A stretch of DNA of 64,000 bases from Mesorhizobium sp. Root157. Lineage in GTDB: Bacteria > Pseudomonadota > Alphaproteobacteria > Rhizobiales > Rhizobiaceae. The DNA is taken from the NCBI RefSeq assembly GCF_001427385.1, contig NZ_LMGJ01000001.1, positions 428,377 through 492,376 of the forward strand, read 5' to 3'. Positions 48,772 to 58,454 of the stretch are shown here, piece after piece (position 1 is the stretch's first letter; every line of letters starts with the position of its first letter). The position numbers and the translations under genes are program-made. A model generated the notes under the pieces. That model was not told the origin of the DNA. It ran no database searches and worked only from the letters and a program-made list of their open reading frames with translations.

Positions 48772-50217
48772 TCAGGCCCCGGCGGGTTTGCCGTCGCCGA
48801 GCGGTTCGATATTGGCGATGCGCAGCATGTTTGTGGAGCCGGGCGTCCTCAGCGGCACACCGGCGGTGACGATGATGCGATCACCGACCTTGCCGAAATT
48901 CTCCTCATACGCGATGCGGCAGGCCCGGTTGACCATATCGTCGAGATCGCTGGCATCGGGCGACACGACGCAATGCGTGCCCCACACGAGCGAAAGGCGA
49001 CGTGCGGTGTTCAGGATCGGCGATAGCGCGATGATCGGCACCTGCGGCCGTTCGCGCGCCGCTCTGAGCCCGGTGGCTCCCGATGCCGTATAGGTCACGA
49101 TGGCCGACAGCTTCAGCGTCTCGGCGATTTCGCGGGCCGCCAGCGAGATGGCGTCCGCTCCGGTGGCCTCCGGCGCGGAGCGCTGCGCGTTGATGACGGA
49201 GGCGTAGGTCGGATCGCGCTCCACGCGTTCCGCAATGCGGTTCATCGTTGCTACAGCCTCCACAGGGTAAGCACCTGCGGCCGACTCGGCAGAAAGCATG
49301 ACGGCGTCGGCGCCTTCGAACACCGCCGTCGCCACGTCCGACACCTCGGCGCGCGTGGGCACCGGGGCCGAAATCATCGATTCCAGCATCTGCGTGGCAA
49401 TCACCACCGGCTTGCCGGCGCGGCGCGCGGCGCGCGTGATCTGCTTCTGGATGCCGGGCACGGCTTCGAGCGGCATTTCCACACCAAGATCGCCGCGCGC
49501 GACCATCAAGGCGTCGGACAGGTCCATGATCTCGGCCAGGCGCGTGACCGCCTGCGGCTTTTCGATCTTGGACATGATCAAAGCCCGGCCTCGCGCGATC
49601 TTGCGCGCCTCGGCCAGATCTTCAGGCCTCTGGATGAAGGACAGGGCCACCCAGTCGACGCCGGCGGCGAGCACGGCATCAAGGTCGGCGCGGTCCTTTT
49701 CCGTCAACGCTCCGACAGGGAGTTCCGTGTCTGGCAGGGAAACGCCCTTCCTGTCGGAGATCGAGGTGCCGGCCACCACCACGCATTCGATCGACTTGCC
49801 GTTGCTCTTGACCGCCTTGAGTTCCAGCTTGCCGTCGTCGATGAGCAGCCTGTGGCCAGGTTCGACCGAGGTCAGGATCTCGGGATGCGGCAGGTAGACA
49901 CGCGTGGAGTTGCCGGGCTCAGGGTTGTCGTCGAGGGTAAACGTCTGGCCGACAGCAAGCGTTTCATTGCCGTTGACGAATTTGCCGACCCGCAGTTTCG
50001 GTCCCTGGATATCGGCGAGGATGCCGATCGGCCTGCCCACCGCCGCCTCGACGGAGCGGATGCGGCCGATCAGGGTGCGCATCAGGTCATGGTCCGCGTG
50101 GCTCATGTTGATGCGGAAGACATCGGCTCCCGCTTCGAACAGTTCCCTCAGTTTCGCCTCGTCGGAGGAGGCGGGACCGATGGTGGCGATGATCTTGACC
50201 TTGCGGCTTCGTCTCAT
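48772..50217 (-). CDS. pyk: Pyruvate kinase
   Basis: 481 residues. It makes pyruvate and ATP from phosphoenolpyruvate. TIGPASSDEAKL and FRINMSHADHD are N-terminal motifs. The catalytic lysine is in IMSKIEKPQAV near residue 220, and the metal and phosphate sites are MVARGDLGVEMP and TRAEVSDVATAVFEGADAVMLS. The C-terminal allosteric domain is complete. Its start overlaps the stop of the DUF1036 gene by 4 nt, so it is probably translated from the same message. Confidence 0.97.
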   Translation of the reverse strand: MRRSRKVKIIATIGPASSDEAKLRELFEAGADVFRINMSHADHDLMRTLIGRIRSVEAAVGRPIGILADIQGPKLRVGKFVNGNETLAVGQTFTLDDNPEPGNSTRVYLPHPEILTSVEPGHRLLIDDGKLELKAVKSNGKSIECVVVAGTSISDRKGVSLPDTELPVGALTEKDRADLDAVLAAGVDWVALSFIQRPEDLAEARKIARGRALIMSKIEKPQAVTRLAEIMDLSDALMVARGDLGVEMPLEAVPGIQKQITRAARRAGKPVVIATQMLESMISAPVPTRAEVSDVATAVFEGADAVMLSAESAAGAYPVEAVATMNRIAERVERDPTYASVINAQRSAPEATGADAISLAAREIAETLKLSAIVTYTASGATGLRAARERPQVPIIALSPILNTARRLSLVWGTHCVVSPDASDLDDMVNRACRIAYEENFGKVGDRIIVTAGVPLRTPGSTNMLRIANIEPLGDGKPAGA

Positions 50218-50729
50218 TGACTGTTGCTTCCCGGGGCGGCGCTGCCGTCCGTTGATGGCTGCTCGGTCAGCTGGACCATCCAGCTTGCCTGCTCGCCTGT
50301 GTCATATTCCTGGAATCCGGCCCGCTGAAATCCCCGTGCGACGCAATCGGTGACGCCAGCGATCTTGAATTCCTTTTCGGCCACGCACATGCTGATCGGG
50401 CCGTCCCAGCGGCCGCCGCGCTCGGCGTCTTCTGCGTAAAGATAGTAAAACCTCGATGACAGCGGCCCCTCGATCAGAGTCTTGCAGCTCGATGCCTCGA
50501 TATGCCACCAGCCCTCGGTGATCCAGCCTGCCTTGGCGCGGTAGCCGATGCCCACCCCGACCAGATTCTGCGTCGCGTTGCAGACGCGAAAATCGGCATG
50601 TGCCGGTGCTGCCAGAGCGAGCGTGACGACAGGCGCGGCGAGAAATGGCAGCAGCATGGCACTCACGCGGCGCACGCGCGAAGAGCCAGCACATACCCTC
50701 TTCAATCCCCTCGATATCGTTGTCATCAT
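50214..50729 (-). CDS. DUF1036 exported protein
   Basis: 171 residues. A basic N-terminus and hydrophobic segment (about 25-45, cut after AHA) form the signal peptide. The core FRVCNATQNLVGVGIGYRAKAGWITEGWWHIEASSCKTL and FYYLYAEDAERGG, with four cysteines, matches DUF1036. Function unknown. MLLPFLAAP near residue 25 could be the true start. The conserved coupling to pyk is notable. Confidence 0.87.
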   Translation of the reverse strand: MMTTISRGLKRVCAGSSRVRRVSAMLLPFLAAPVVTLALAAPAHADFRVCNATQNLVGVGIGYRAKAGWITEGWWHIEASSCKTLIEGPLSSRFYYLYAEDAERGGRWDGPISMCVAEKEFKIAGVTDCVARGFQRAGFQEYDTGEQASWMVQLTEQPSTDGSAAPGSNSQ

Positions 50730-50945
50730 CTATTGACGCCCCTTTTCGACAAACTACCGGCGCATGTCAACGCGCCGCCGCATAGAATTCCAATCGATTT
50801 AAAAAACGGATGGCGCGTTGTTTGGTCGCCTTTGGGCAGATTTCGGGAAAAACCTTGTCCAAACCACGGCATTGCGCGGACGCCTTCTTCGTGGAATGAC
50901 GGTAGCATCCCGCCTGGAACGAAAAACGGACCAATCTTCCCCCTC

Positions 50946-51743
50946 ATGACCCGATCCACAGTTTTCGCCCCTTTCGACCTGATCGAGGGCGACCGCAAGC
51001 GAGGCATCGTGCTGGTTGCAGACCATGCCCGGCGCGACCTGCCGGACGAGTATGGCGATCTCGGTCTGCCCGCCGCCGAGTTCGAGCGCCACATCGCCTA
51101 TGATATCGGCGTCGAGGCGGTGACACGCGAACTTGCCGCACGGCTTGATGCGCCGGCGGTGCTGGCGACCTTCTCCCGTTTGCTGATCGATCCCAACCGC
51201 GGCGAGGACGACCCCACGCTGGTTCGCCAGCTTTATGACGGAACCATCATTGCCGCCAACTATCCGCTTTCGCCCGAAGAGCGCGAGAAGCGGCTTGAGC
51301 GTTTCTACAGGCCCTATCATGACGCCGTCGCCGCAATGATCGCATCCGTGGCCGAAGCTTCGGGAAGAGCGCCTTTCATCTTCTCGGTGCATTCCTTCAC
51401 CCCGTCGATGCAAGGCATCGACCGGCCCTGGCATGCCGGCGTCTTGTGGGACCTCGACGACCGGGCGCCGCGTCCGCTGATCGACATGCTGGCGGCAGAT
51501 GAAAAGCTCGTCGTTGGCGACAACGAACCCTATGACGGCGCGCTGCGCGGTGACAGCATGTTCAAGCACGCTATCGTCAACGGCTTTGCCCATGCGCTGA
51601 TCGAGATCCGTCAGGACCTGATTGCAAATCCCAACCAGGCCGCCGCCTGGGCCGGCAGGCTTGCCCCGATCGTTGACGCCATCAACCAGCGTCCCGATAT
51701 ACACGAAGTCAGACATTTCGGCTCACGCACCGGGCCGCTTTGA
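50946..51743 (+). CDS. N-formylglutamate amidohydrolase family protein
   Basis: 265 residues. VADHARRDLPDEYGDLGLP near residue 25 and DIGVEAVTRELAARLDAP fit the HutG-like amidohydrolase fold. FSRLLIDPNRGEDDPTLV and FSVHSFTPSMQG hold likely metal-binding histidine and aspartate residues. It may release formate from N-formylglutamate. No other histidine-use gene is nearby, so the substrate is uncertain. Nine bases upstream of the DUF1244 gene. Confidence 0.85.
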   Translation: MTRSTVFAPFDLIEGDRKRGIVLVADHARRDLPDEYGDLGLPAAEFERHIAYDIGVEAVTRELAARLDAPAVLATFSRLLIDPNRGEDDPTLVRQLYDGTIIAANYPLSPEEREKRLERFYRPYHDAVAAMIASVAEASGRAPFIFSVHSFTPSMQGIDRPWHAGVLWDLDDRAPRPLIDMLAADEKLVVGDNEPYDGALRGDSMFKHAIVNGFAHALIEIRQDLIANPNQAAAWAGRLAPIVDAINQRPDIHEVRHFGSRTGPL

Positions 51744-51752
51744 ACGCAGGAG

Positions 51753-52067
51753 ATGACCATGACAGAGCTCAGCCACGATCAGCAGCGGGATTTCGAGGCT
51801 GCGGCCTTCCGCCGGCTGGTGGAGCACTTGCGCCAACGCACCGACGTGCAGAACATCGATTTGATGAACCTTGCGGGATTCTGCCGCAACTGCCTGTCAA
51901 ATTGGTATCGCGACGCCGCCGGCGCCAAGGGTGTCGATCTCACCAAGGAACAGTCGCGCGAAATCATCTATGGCATGCCCTATGCCGAGTGGCAGGCGCT
52001 TCACCAGACCGAAGCGTCTGGACCGAAGCAGGCGGCCTTTGAACTCAACCGGCCGAAAGACCACTGA
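51753..52067 (+). CDS. DUF1244 protein
   Basis: 104 residues, helical, with the conserved motif LMNLAGFCRNCLSNWYRDAA (CxxC near residue 44) and EIIYGMPYAEWQ. This is the DUF1244 family, often next to N-formylglutamate amidohydrolase genes. Function unknown. MTELSHDQQ two codons downstream is an alternative start. Probably co-transcribed with the upstream gene. Confidence 0.87.
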   Translation: MTMTELSHDQQRDFEAAAFRRLVEHLRQRTDVQNIDLMNLAGFCRNCLSNWYRDAAGAKGVDLTKEQSREIIYGMPYAEWQALHQTEASGPKQAAFELNRPKDH

Positions 52068-52176
52068 CGGGGTTTCGCATCCTTGGCCCAAATGTTTTGG
52101 CCGGCTGCGCTTTGAAAGCGGGATAAAACGATTTAAGAGGAGACATTCTCCCGTTTCCCGCACGAGATTTGACCCG

Positions 52177-53352
52177 ATGAATGAATCGATCGCGAGCGCT
52201 GTTCGTGGCCGCTGGGCCGTCGCGACCATGTTTTTCGTCAACGGCTTCCTGACCGGAAGCTGGGCGCCGCAAATCCCGGTCTTCCTGACCCGTCTCGACA
52301 TCAGCAAGTTCACGCTCGGCCTGCTCATCTTGCTGTTCGGGGTCGGCGCGGTCGGCGCCATGACGTGGTGCGGCCATCTCATTTCCAGGCATGGGTCGCG
52401 CAATGTCGTGCGCTGGTTCGGTGTCGCTGCAGCGTTCGGCCTGCTGTTGGTGGCGCTTGCGCCGAACGTGCCGGTCGCTGCAATCACCATGGTGATCTTT
52501 GGCGGTCTGGTCGGTGGCATGGACGTCGCCATGAACGCCAACGCCATTGCCGTCGAGCGCAAGCTTTCGCGCGCCATCATGTCGTCGTCGCACGGCTTCT
52601 GGAGCCTGGGCGGTTTTGCCGGCGGTGCGCTTGGCGGCTTTGCCATCCAGAACTTCGGCCACCTCGCCCATGCGGCTGGCGTGACGGTCGTTGCCTTTGC
52701 AGCTGTACTGCTGGCCTTGGGCCATCTCGTTGCCGAACCCAAGCCGGCGGGCGGCGTGCATCATCGGTTCTCCCTGCCGCGCAATCCGGTGATTTACCTG
52801 ATCGGCTTGATGGCGCTGTTTTCCATGATCCCGGAGGGTGCGGTCCTCGACTGGGCAGCCCTTTATCTGCAGCAGGAACTGGGCTCGGACCTTGCCACCG
52901 CCGGCCTCGCCTTCGCGGCCTTCTCGGGCGTCATGGCCTTCATGCGCTTCGCAGGCGATGCCGTGCGCAACCGCTTCGGCACCGTCACCACCTTGCGCGT
53001 TTCAAGCCTTGTGGCCGCGGCCGGCATGCTGGTGGCCGGCCTGTCGACCTCGCCCTGGCTGGCCATTGCCGCCTTTGCCTTTTGCGGCTTCGGCATCGCC
53101 AATATGGTGCCGATCGCCTTTTCGGCCGGCGGCAATCAGGAAGGCATGCCATCGGGCATCGGCATGAGCGTGGTCACCACCATGGGTTATTGCGGCATTC
53201 TGGTTGCGCCCTCGGCAATCGGGTTCGTAGCGGAGCAGACTGGATTCGGGCCCATCTTCATCGCCCTGTCCGGCCTGCTGATCGTCGTGTGCCTGATGTC
53301 CGGTCTGGCGCGAAGCGCCGACTTCACCGCCGCGCCCGCTGCGGCTGAGTAG
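52177..53352 (+). CDS. MFS transporter
   Basis: 391 residues with about twelve hydrophobic segments. NGFLTGSWAPQIPVFLTRLDIS at the N-terminus, GGMDVAMNANAIAVER and MSSSHGFWSLGGFAGGALGG match the YbjJ-like branch of the major facilitator superfamily. Substrate unknown, possibly a sugar or drug. The start follows a spacer after the DUF1244 gene (109 bp). The frame is open upstream through that gene but has no support. Confidence 0.88.
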   Translation: MNESIASAVRGRWAVATMFFVNGFLTGSWAPQIPVFLTRLDISKFTLGLLILLFGVGAVGAMTWCGHLISRHGSRNVVRWFGVAAAFGLLLVALAPNVPVAAITMVIFGGLVGGMDVAMNANAIAVERKLSRAIMSSSHGFWSLGGFAGGALGGFAIQNFGHLAHAAGVTVVAFAAVLLALGHLVAEPKPAGGVHHRFSLPRNPVIYLIGLMALFSMIPEGAVLDWAALYLQQELGSDLATAGLAFAAFSGVMAFMRFAGDAVRNRFGTVTTLRVSSLVAAAGMLVAGLSTSPWLAIAAFAFCGFGIANMVPIAFSAGGNQEGMPSGIGMSVVTTMGYCGILVAPSAIGFVAEQTGFGPIFIALSGLLIVVCLMSGLARSADFTAAPAAAE

Positions 53353-53381
53353 CCGATACGAGCGGGAACGACGTCAGAGCC

Positions 53382-53540
53382 TCATATTCTGCCCATGAAC
53401 AGCAGGATCAGCAGCACGATGAGGATCACGCCTACAATCCCCGAGGGGCCGTAGCCCCAACTGCGGGAATAGGGCCAACTCGGCACCGCTCCGATCAGAA
53501 TCAGAACCAGGACGATGATGAGCAGGGTGCTGAGCGGCAT
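53382..53540 (-). CDS. DUF3309 small membrane protein
   Basis: 52 residues: MPLSTLLIIVLVLILIGAVP, then a Trp/Tyr/Gly-rich turn (WPYSRSWGYGPSG) and a second hydrophobic segment. This matches the DUF3309 family. GAGG lies 8 nt before the ATG. Function unknown. It converges on the MFS gene. Confidence 0.8.
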   Translation of the reverse strand: MPLSTLLIIVLVLILIGAVPSWPYSRSWGYGPSGIVGVILIVLLILLFMGRI

Positions 53541-53637
53541 GGCGAAAACCTCGCATCGTTGAAATTGGTGCCATGACAATGCGAAAGGCCGCTCGGTTGT
53601 TCCCGGTAGGCCTTGTCAGCGAAGTTCGCGTCGTGCG

Positions 53638-56600
53638 CTATTCAGCGGCTTTCGGATAAGAGACCGTCAGATCGCTTTCGGCAGCAGAGGCCGTGACCTC
53701 CTCGCCGAGTGGCTTCTTGCCCCGGCGAAACATGCGCCGGAAGAAGGCATGAAACTTGCTGTCCTTGCTCCTGGTGAAGATCATCAGCATCGATGGCGTC
53801 ACGATCAGGGTGAGGATGGTCGCAAAGGCCAGGCCGAACACGATGGCCGAAGACAGCGCGATCCACCATTGTGTCGACGGCGCGTTGATCGTCGTCTCGC
53901 GATGGAAGATTTCCAGCCCAAGGCCGAAAGCGATCGGCAGCACGCCAAGGATCGCCGACAGCGCCGTCAGCACGACCGGACGGGCGCGCTCGCGGCAGGT
54001 CTGCAGCACCGCTTCCAGCTTGTCCCAACCTTCCTCGCGCAGCCGGTCGTAAGTGTCGATCAGCACGATGTTGTTGTTCACGACGACGCCGGCCAGGGCG
54101 ATCATGCCGATGCCGGACATGACGATGACGAAGGCCTGCCCGGTCGCCAGCATGCCGAGCAATGCGCCGATCATCGCCATGACCACGCAAGACAGCACCA
54201 TCAGCACACTGGTGAACTTGTTGAACTGGGCAAGCAGCACGATGAAGATCAGGAAGATCGCCGCACCGAAGGCGTTCACCAGGAACGCGCCGGCTTCGGC
54301 ACTATCCTCGTTCGAGCCTGCAAGTTTCCAGTCCACGCCCGGCTTTGCCATCTCGCCGACTACTTTCGCCACCTGGGCCTGCACAGCCGCGACCTGGAGG
54401 CCGGTCGCGACGTTGGCCTGGATGGTGATGGTGCGCTTTCCGTCGATACGGTTCAGGATACCGACCGTGGGTTCCGGCTTGCGGGTGACGAAGTTGGAGA
54501 TCGGCACGGAACCTTGCGCGGTCTGCACGCGAAGTTCGTCCAGGGTGGACAGCGTACGGCGGTCCTCGGGCAGGCGCAGCCTTATGTCCACGGCATCGTC
54601 GGCGCCGGCCGGCCGGTAGTCGGTCAACTTCAGGCCCGTTGTGACAAGCTGCACAACCGTGCCGACCGAGGTCGGGCTGATGCCGTATTGCGCCGCCTTG
54701 GAGCGGTCGACCTGCAGCGCCCAGTCGATGCCGGGCGGCGGCAAGCCATCCGATAGGTCGATGACGCCGGGCACCTTGGCGACGGCGGCCGCGACCTGCT
54801 TGGCATAGTCATTCAGTCCGGTCGGGTCCGTCGCAGAGAGTTGCACCTGGATCGCCTTGCCGGTCGGCGGACCGGCGTCAGGTACCCGAACCTCGACATC
54901 GACGCCGGGAATGCCAGCCATGGCGACGCGCAGATCATCGAGGATCTGATGCGCCGACTTGCGCTGGCGCCAATCGACGAACTCGTAGTTGATGACGCCG
55001 ACGACATCCTCGGGAATGTCCTCTCCGCCGCGCGTCTTGCCGACCTTCGTCAGAACCGACTTGATGCCGGGCCAACCGAGGATCCGGCTTTCCGCTTCGG
55101 TCGTGGCCGCATTCATCTCTTCAAGTGAGAGGTTACCGCGCGCATGAACGTAGAGAAGGCCATAGTCCGGCTCGACATTCGGGAAGAACTCGACGCCGTT
55201 GCCGTATTTGACATAGGAAAACAGCGAACCGCCGAGCAACAGCATGGTCAGCACGAGAACCGTGACCGGGTAATGCACGGCCTTCTTCACCACGGCCATG
55301 TAAAGGCCGTCGCGATGTTCTTCCCCGTGGTTTTTCGGCGGTTTGGCGAAGATCGCACCGATCGATGGCGCAAAGATCAAGGCATAGGCCATCGAGGCGG
55401 CCAGCGTCACGATCAGCGTGATCGGCAGGTACTTCATGAAGTCGCCGACGATGCCGGGCCAGAACAGCAGCGGCGAGAAGGCCGCGATGCGGGTCATGGT
55501 GGCGGCGATGACAGGGCCGGCCATGCGCTTGGCTGCTTCCTCGAAAGCCTGTTCCTTCGGCATGCCTTCGCCCATGCGCCGCTCGGCATATTCCGTGACG
55601 ATGATGGCATCGTCGACCAGCATGCCGACTGCCAGGATAAGGCTGAACAGCACGATCATGTTGATCGTGTAGCCCATCAGCGCCAGCGCCAATATGCCCA
55701 TCAGGAAAGATGACGGGATGGCAAGGCCGATCAGCATAGAGGCCCGTCCAGACAGCGCATAGAGGATGACGATGAAGACCAGGATGACGGCGATCATCAC
55801 GTGGTTCTGCAGGTCGTTCAGAAGCTGGTTGACGAAGACCGACTTGTCTTGCGTGTACGTCACCTTGAGGTCGGGCAGCGCCTGTTTGCTCTGGGCAACG
55901 AACTGTTCGGATACCGCCTTTGCGCCCTCGATCGTCTCGACCACATTGGCGCCGATGCGCTTCTTGACGGCGATGGTGATGGCGCTCTTGCCGTCGATGC
56001 GGGCGATCGTCTCTGCGTCCTTGAACGTAGAACGCACGGTGGCAAGGTCACGAACGCGCACGACGGCGTTGGGACCGGCAACCACCGGAAGGTTGGCGAC
56101 ATCCTCCGGCGTTTCGATCAGCGCCGGCACCTTGACCGCGTATTTGCCTTCCGAACCCTCGATGGCTCCGGCGGCGACCAGGCTGTTGGAGGCGCCTATG
56201 CCTTGAATCAACTGGTCGAGCTGGAGCCCGTAGGAAGATAGCCGCACCGGATCGATGATGGCCTCGACCTGTTCGTCGCGCGAGCCCTGGATTTCACCTT
56301 CCAGGACGCCCGGCACCTCCTCAATGCGATCGCGCAAGGTCTTGGCCGCCGCCGTCAGGGCGCGCTCCGGAATGTCGCCCGACAAGGTCACGAAGACCAC
56401 GGGGAATTCCGACAGGTTGACTTCGTTGACGGTTGGCTCCTCGACACCCGCCGGCAGGTCGCGCTTGGCATCCTGCACCTTGTTGCGGGTGTCTATCAGC
56501 GCGTCGCCCAGGTCCGTCGACGGATCGAATTCGACGATGACGTTGGCGCCGCCCTGGAAAGCATTCGACTTCATCTCCTTGAGCCCCTTGAGGCTCTTGA

Positions 56601-56811
56601 GCTGCGACTCGACCGGGCGCAGCAGCAGGCGCTCGGCGTCTTCCGGCGAAATGCCCTGATAGATCAGGCTGACATACATGATCGGAATGGCGACGTCGGG
56701 CTCGGCCTCCTTGGGCACTGCCCGATAAGCCAACGCCCCGGCGATCACCAGGAAGAGCAGGACCGACAGTGTCAGACGCGCGTTATGGATCGCAATTTTA
56801 ACGATATCCAT
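53638..56811 (-). CDS. RND efflux transporter permease
   Basis: 1057 residues, full length for an HAE1/AcrB-like pump. Twelve membrane helices in two halves, with two large periplasmic loops. The proton-relay pair is in LAVGMLVDDAIIVTEYAERRMGEG near residue 400. GVVVNNNIVLIDTYDRLR is the second-half equivalent. The porter-domain text GISPEDAERLLLRPVE and GGANVIVEFDPSTD is typical. Drug or metal substrate is unknown. No outer-membrane factor gene lies beside it, so it must recruit one encoded elsewhere. Confidence 0.93.
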   Translation of the reverse strand: MDIVKIAIHNARLTLSVLLFLVIAGALAYRAVPKEAEPDVAIPIMYVSLIYQGISPEDAERLLLRPVESQLKSLKGLKEMKSNAFQGGANVIVEFDPSTDLGDALIDTRNKVQDAKRDLPAGVEEPTVNEVNLSEFPVVFVTLSGDIPERALTAAAKTLRDRIEEVPGVLEGEIQGSRDEQVEAIIDPVRLSSYGLQLDQLIQGIGASNSLVAAGAIEGSEGKYAVKVPALIETPEDVANLPVVAGPNAVVRVRDLATVRSTFKDAETIARIDGKSAITIAVKKRIGANVVETIEGAKAVSEQFVAQSKQALPDLKVTYTQDKSVFVNQLLNDLQNHVMIAVILVFIVILYALSGRASMLIGLAIPSSFLMGILALALMGYTINMIVLFSLILAVGMLVDDAIIVTEYAERRMGEGMPKEQAFEEAAKRMAGPVIAATMTRIAAFSPLLFWPGIVGDFMKYLPITLIVTLAASMAYALIFAPSIGAIFAKPPKNHGEEHRDGLYMAVVKKAVHYPVTVLVLTMLLLGGSLFSYVKYGNGVEFFPNVEPDYGLLYVHARGNLSLEEMNAATTEAESRILGWPGIKSVLTKVGKTRGGEDIPEDVVGVINYEFVDWRQRKSAHQILDDLRVAMAGIPGVDVEVRVPDAGPPTGKAIQVQLSATDPTGLNDYAKQVAAAVAKVPGVIDLSDGLPPPGIDWALQVDRSKAAQYGISPTSVGTVVQLVTTGLKLTDYRPAGADDAVDIRLRLPEDRRTLSTLDELRVQTAQGSVPISNFVTRKPEPTVGILNRIDGKRTITIQANVATGLQVAAVQAQVAKVVGEMAKPGVDWKLAGSNEDSAEAGAFLVNAFGAAIFLIFIVLLAQFNKFTSVLMVLSCVVMAMIGALLGMLATGQAFVIVMSGIGMIALAGVVVNNNIVLIDTYDRLREEGWDKLEAVLQTCRERARPVVLTALSAILGVLPIAFGLGLEIFHRETTINAPSTQWWIALSSAIVFGLAFATILTLIVTPSMLMIFTRSKDSKFHAFFRRMFRRGKKPLGEEVTASAAESDLTVSYPKAAE

Positions 56812-56820
56812 GAGGTAGCC

Positions 56821-57954
56821 TCACTGCGTTCCGGACGTGTCTTGAACGAGTTTTTTGACCGCCGCCTCGTCGGCCACAACGGCATTGACCTCGTCGCCTT
56901 CCTTGACGAGATCCTGCCCGGCAACGATCACCTGCGCGCCGTCAGGTATGCCCGCCAACACCAGGCCGTTCTGCGTGTCGTCAATCAGGTCGATCGGATA
57001 GAAGGCGACCTTGCCATCGGCACCTACGGCGCGAATGCCGAGATCGCCGTCCTTGCTGAGCGTCACCACCGAACGCGGCAGCGTGATCGCGTCGGTCGGG
57101 GCGGTCTGCACGGTGATCTCGGCCGTCATGCCTGCGGGAATGGCGCCGTCGGCGTTGGGAATGGCGATCTCGACGCGGAAGGTGCGGGTCGCCGAGGACG
57201 CATCGCGGCTGATATAGCGCACGGTTCCTTCGACAACGTCGCCGCTGACCAGCCTGACTTTGGCCTCGTCGCCGATCTTGAGGTAGCCGAGGTCGCGCTC
57301 GCTGACTTCGCCGCGCGCCACGATCGGATCGAGGCTCAGGATGGTCGCAACCTCGCCGCCCTGCATGATGGCGCTGCCGAGTTCGACTGCAACGCGGTCG
57401 ATGACGCCGTCGAACGGGGCCTTGACCTCGTTGCGGGCGAGTTCCGCCTCAGCCGCATCGAGTTGCGACTTGGCGGCCGCAAGCGCCGAACGCGCCGTGT
57501 CGAGTTGAAGCTTCGGCAGGTTGCCGGACTTGGCCAGCCGTTCCGAGGCGTCGATTTCGGCCTGGCGCTGGGCGAGAAGCTGCTTGGCATTGGCCACTGC
57601 CGAAACCTTCTCCTCCGCATCGAGCATCAGGACCAGGTCGCCGGTCTTGACCCGGTCGCCCTGCTTGACGGGCAGTTCGGATATCACGCCGCCGACCCGG
57701 GTAGCCAGCACCGCGCGCTTGTCGGCTTCAGTCAGGCCGGAAATGCGGATCGCGCGGGCATGGGCCTGTCGCGGCGGAACAACGACGCTGACGGTCCTGA
57801 GCAGAGGGGCTTCGGCCTTTGGCTGTTCGGCTGCACTCGGCTTTTCCGCCTGAGCGTCGCTGCCAACCGACGAAAAGGCGCCGGTCGCGACCCATCCGGC
57901 AAAAACGATGAGCACAACAATGGCGGCAAGCTTGTGAAACTTGAATTTTGACAT
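56821..57954 (-). CDS. RND periplasmic adaptor (membrane fusion protein)
   Basis: 377 residues from the ATG of MSKFKFHKLAAI, with GGAAAG 7 nt upstream; an ATG two codons earlier is possible. One N-terminal membrane segment, then a lipoyl/hairpin part (GGVISELPVKQGDRVKTGDLVL, coiled coil about 105-155) and a beta-barrel (VNEVKAPFDGVIDRVAVELG). It bridges the pump to an outer-membrane channel. It lies 9 bp upstream of the permease in one operon. Confidence 0.92.
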   Translation of the reverse strand: MSKFKFHKLAAIVVLIVFAGWVATGAFSSVGSDAQAEKPSAAEQPKAEAPLLRTVSVVVPPRQAHARAIRISGLTEADKRAVLATRVGGVISELPVKQGDRVKTGDLVLMLDAEEKVSAVANAKQLLAQRQAEIDASERLAKSGNLPKLQLDTARSALAAAKSQLDAAEAELARNEVKAPFDGVIDRVAVELGSAIMQGGEVATILSLDPIVARGEVSERDLGYLKIGDEAKVRLVSGDVVEGTVRYISRDASSATRTFRVEIAIPNADGAIPAGMTAEITVQTAPTDAITLPRSVVTLSKDGDLGIRAVGADGKVAFYPIDLIDDTQNGLVLAGIPDGAQVIVAGQDLVKEGDEVNAVVADEAAVKKLVQDTSGTQ

Positions 57955-58454
57955 TGTCATCTTTCCGGTGCGCAGTGGCTTGGCCAGGCGGCGTCTTCTA
58001 GAGACGCGACCGTCCATATGGGTATGCACGCTTCGCGTTCAATTCGTCGTGAGCGACGGAGGGCGCCTTCTACATCAACTTCGCGGCGCGAAATAGTCAG
58101 AAAAGTTGATTAATCTATTGAACCGCGATGATAAAGGCACGGAAATCAGGCCTCCAAAGCCCGCTGCCTAGCCATTTTAAGCCAATTGGCAGCAGTCGTC
58201 AGCATGACGTTGCGGAAATAGATTTTTCATCTCCAACGTGTCGGGTGTGTGGCGTTCGCGGCGCTGGTGGTCCAGCCGTGTCCTCTCTCCTTCGGCCCAA
58301 GGACGCAGCAGCAGGCGCTGTTCCGACAGCCGCATGAATTTTTTTCTGGCAGCAGTTCCAGGAAAAGCGGGACCCCTTTCCGTCCGGATTTGTGTGAGAA
58401 ACAAAAAACCCGGGCGCGAGGCCCGGGTTTGAAGTCATTTCTTGCCGGCGTTGG
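57955..58454. other. 500-bp intergenic region between the RND operon and fba
   Basis: No gene I can support. The RND-side 150 bp must hold that operon's promoter; I see no clear operator and no adjacent regulator gene. The fba side ends with the terminator at 58406-58430. Short open frames here are unconvincing. Confidence 0.5.
58406..58430 (-). terminator. Terminator after fba
   Basis: Perfect 10-bp stem AAACCCGGGC / GCCCGGGTTT with a 5-nt loop. On the minus strand it is followed by TTTGTTTC, giving an extended T-run. It lies 24 bp after the fba stop. Confidence 0.85.

Noticed and set aside
58128..58438. Short open frames between the RND operon and fba
   Set aside because: Low-complexity Arg/Ser-rich translations, no ribosome sites, overlapping on both strands, and partly made of the fba terminator.
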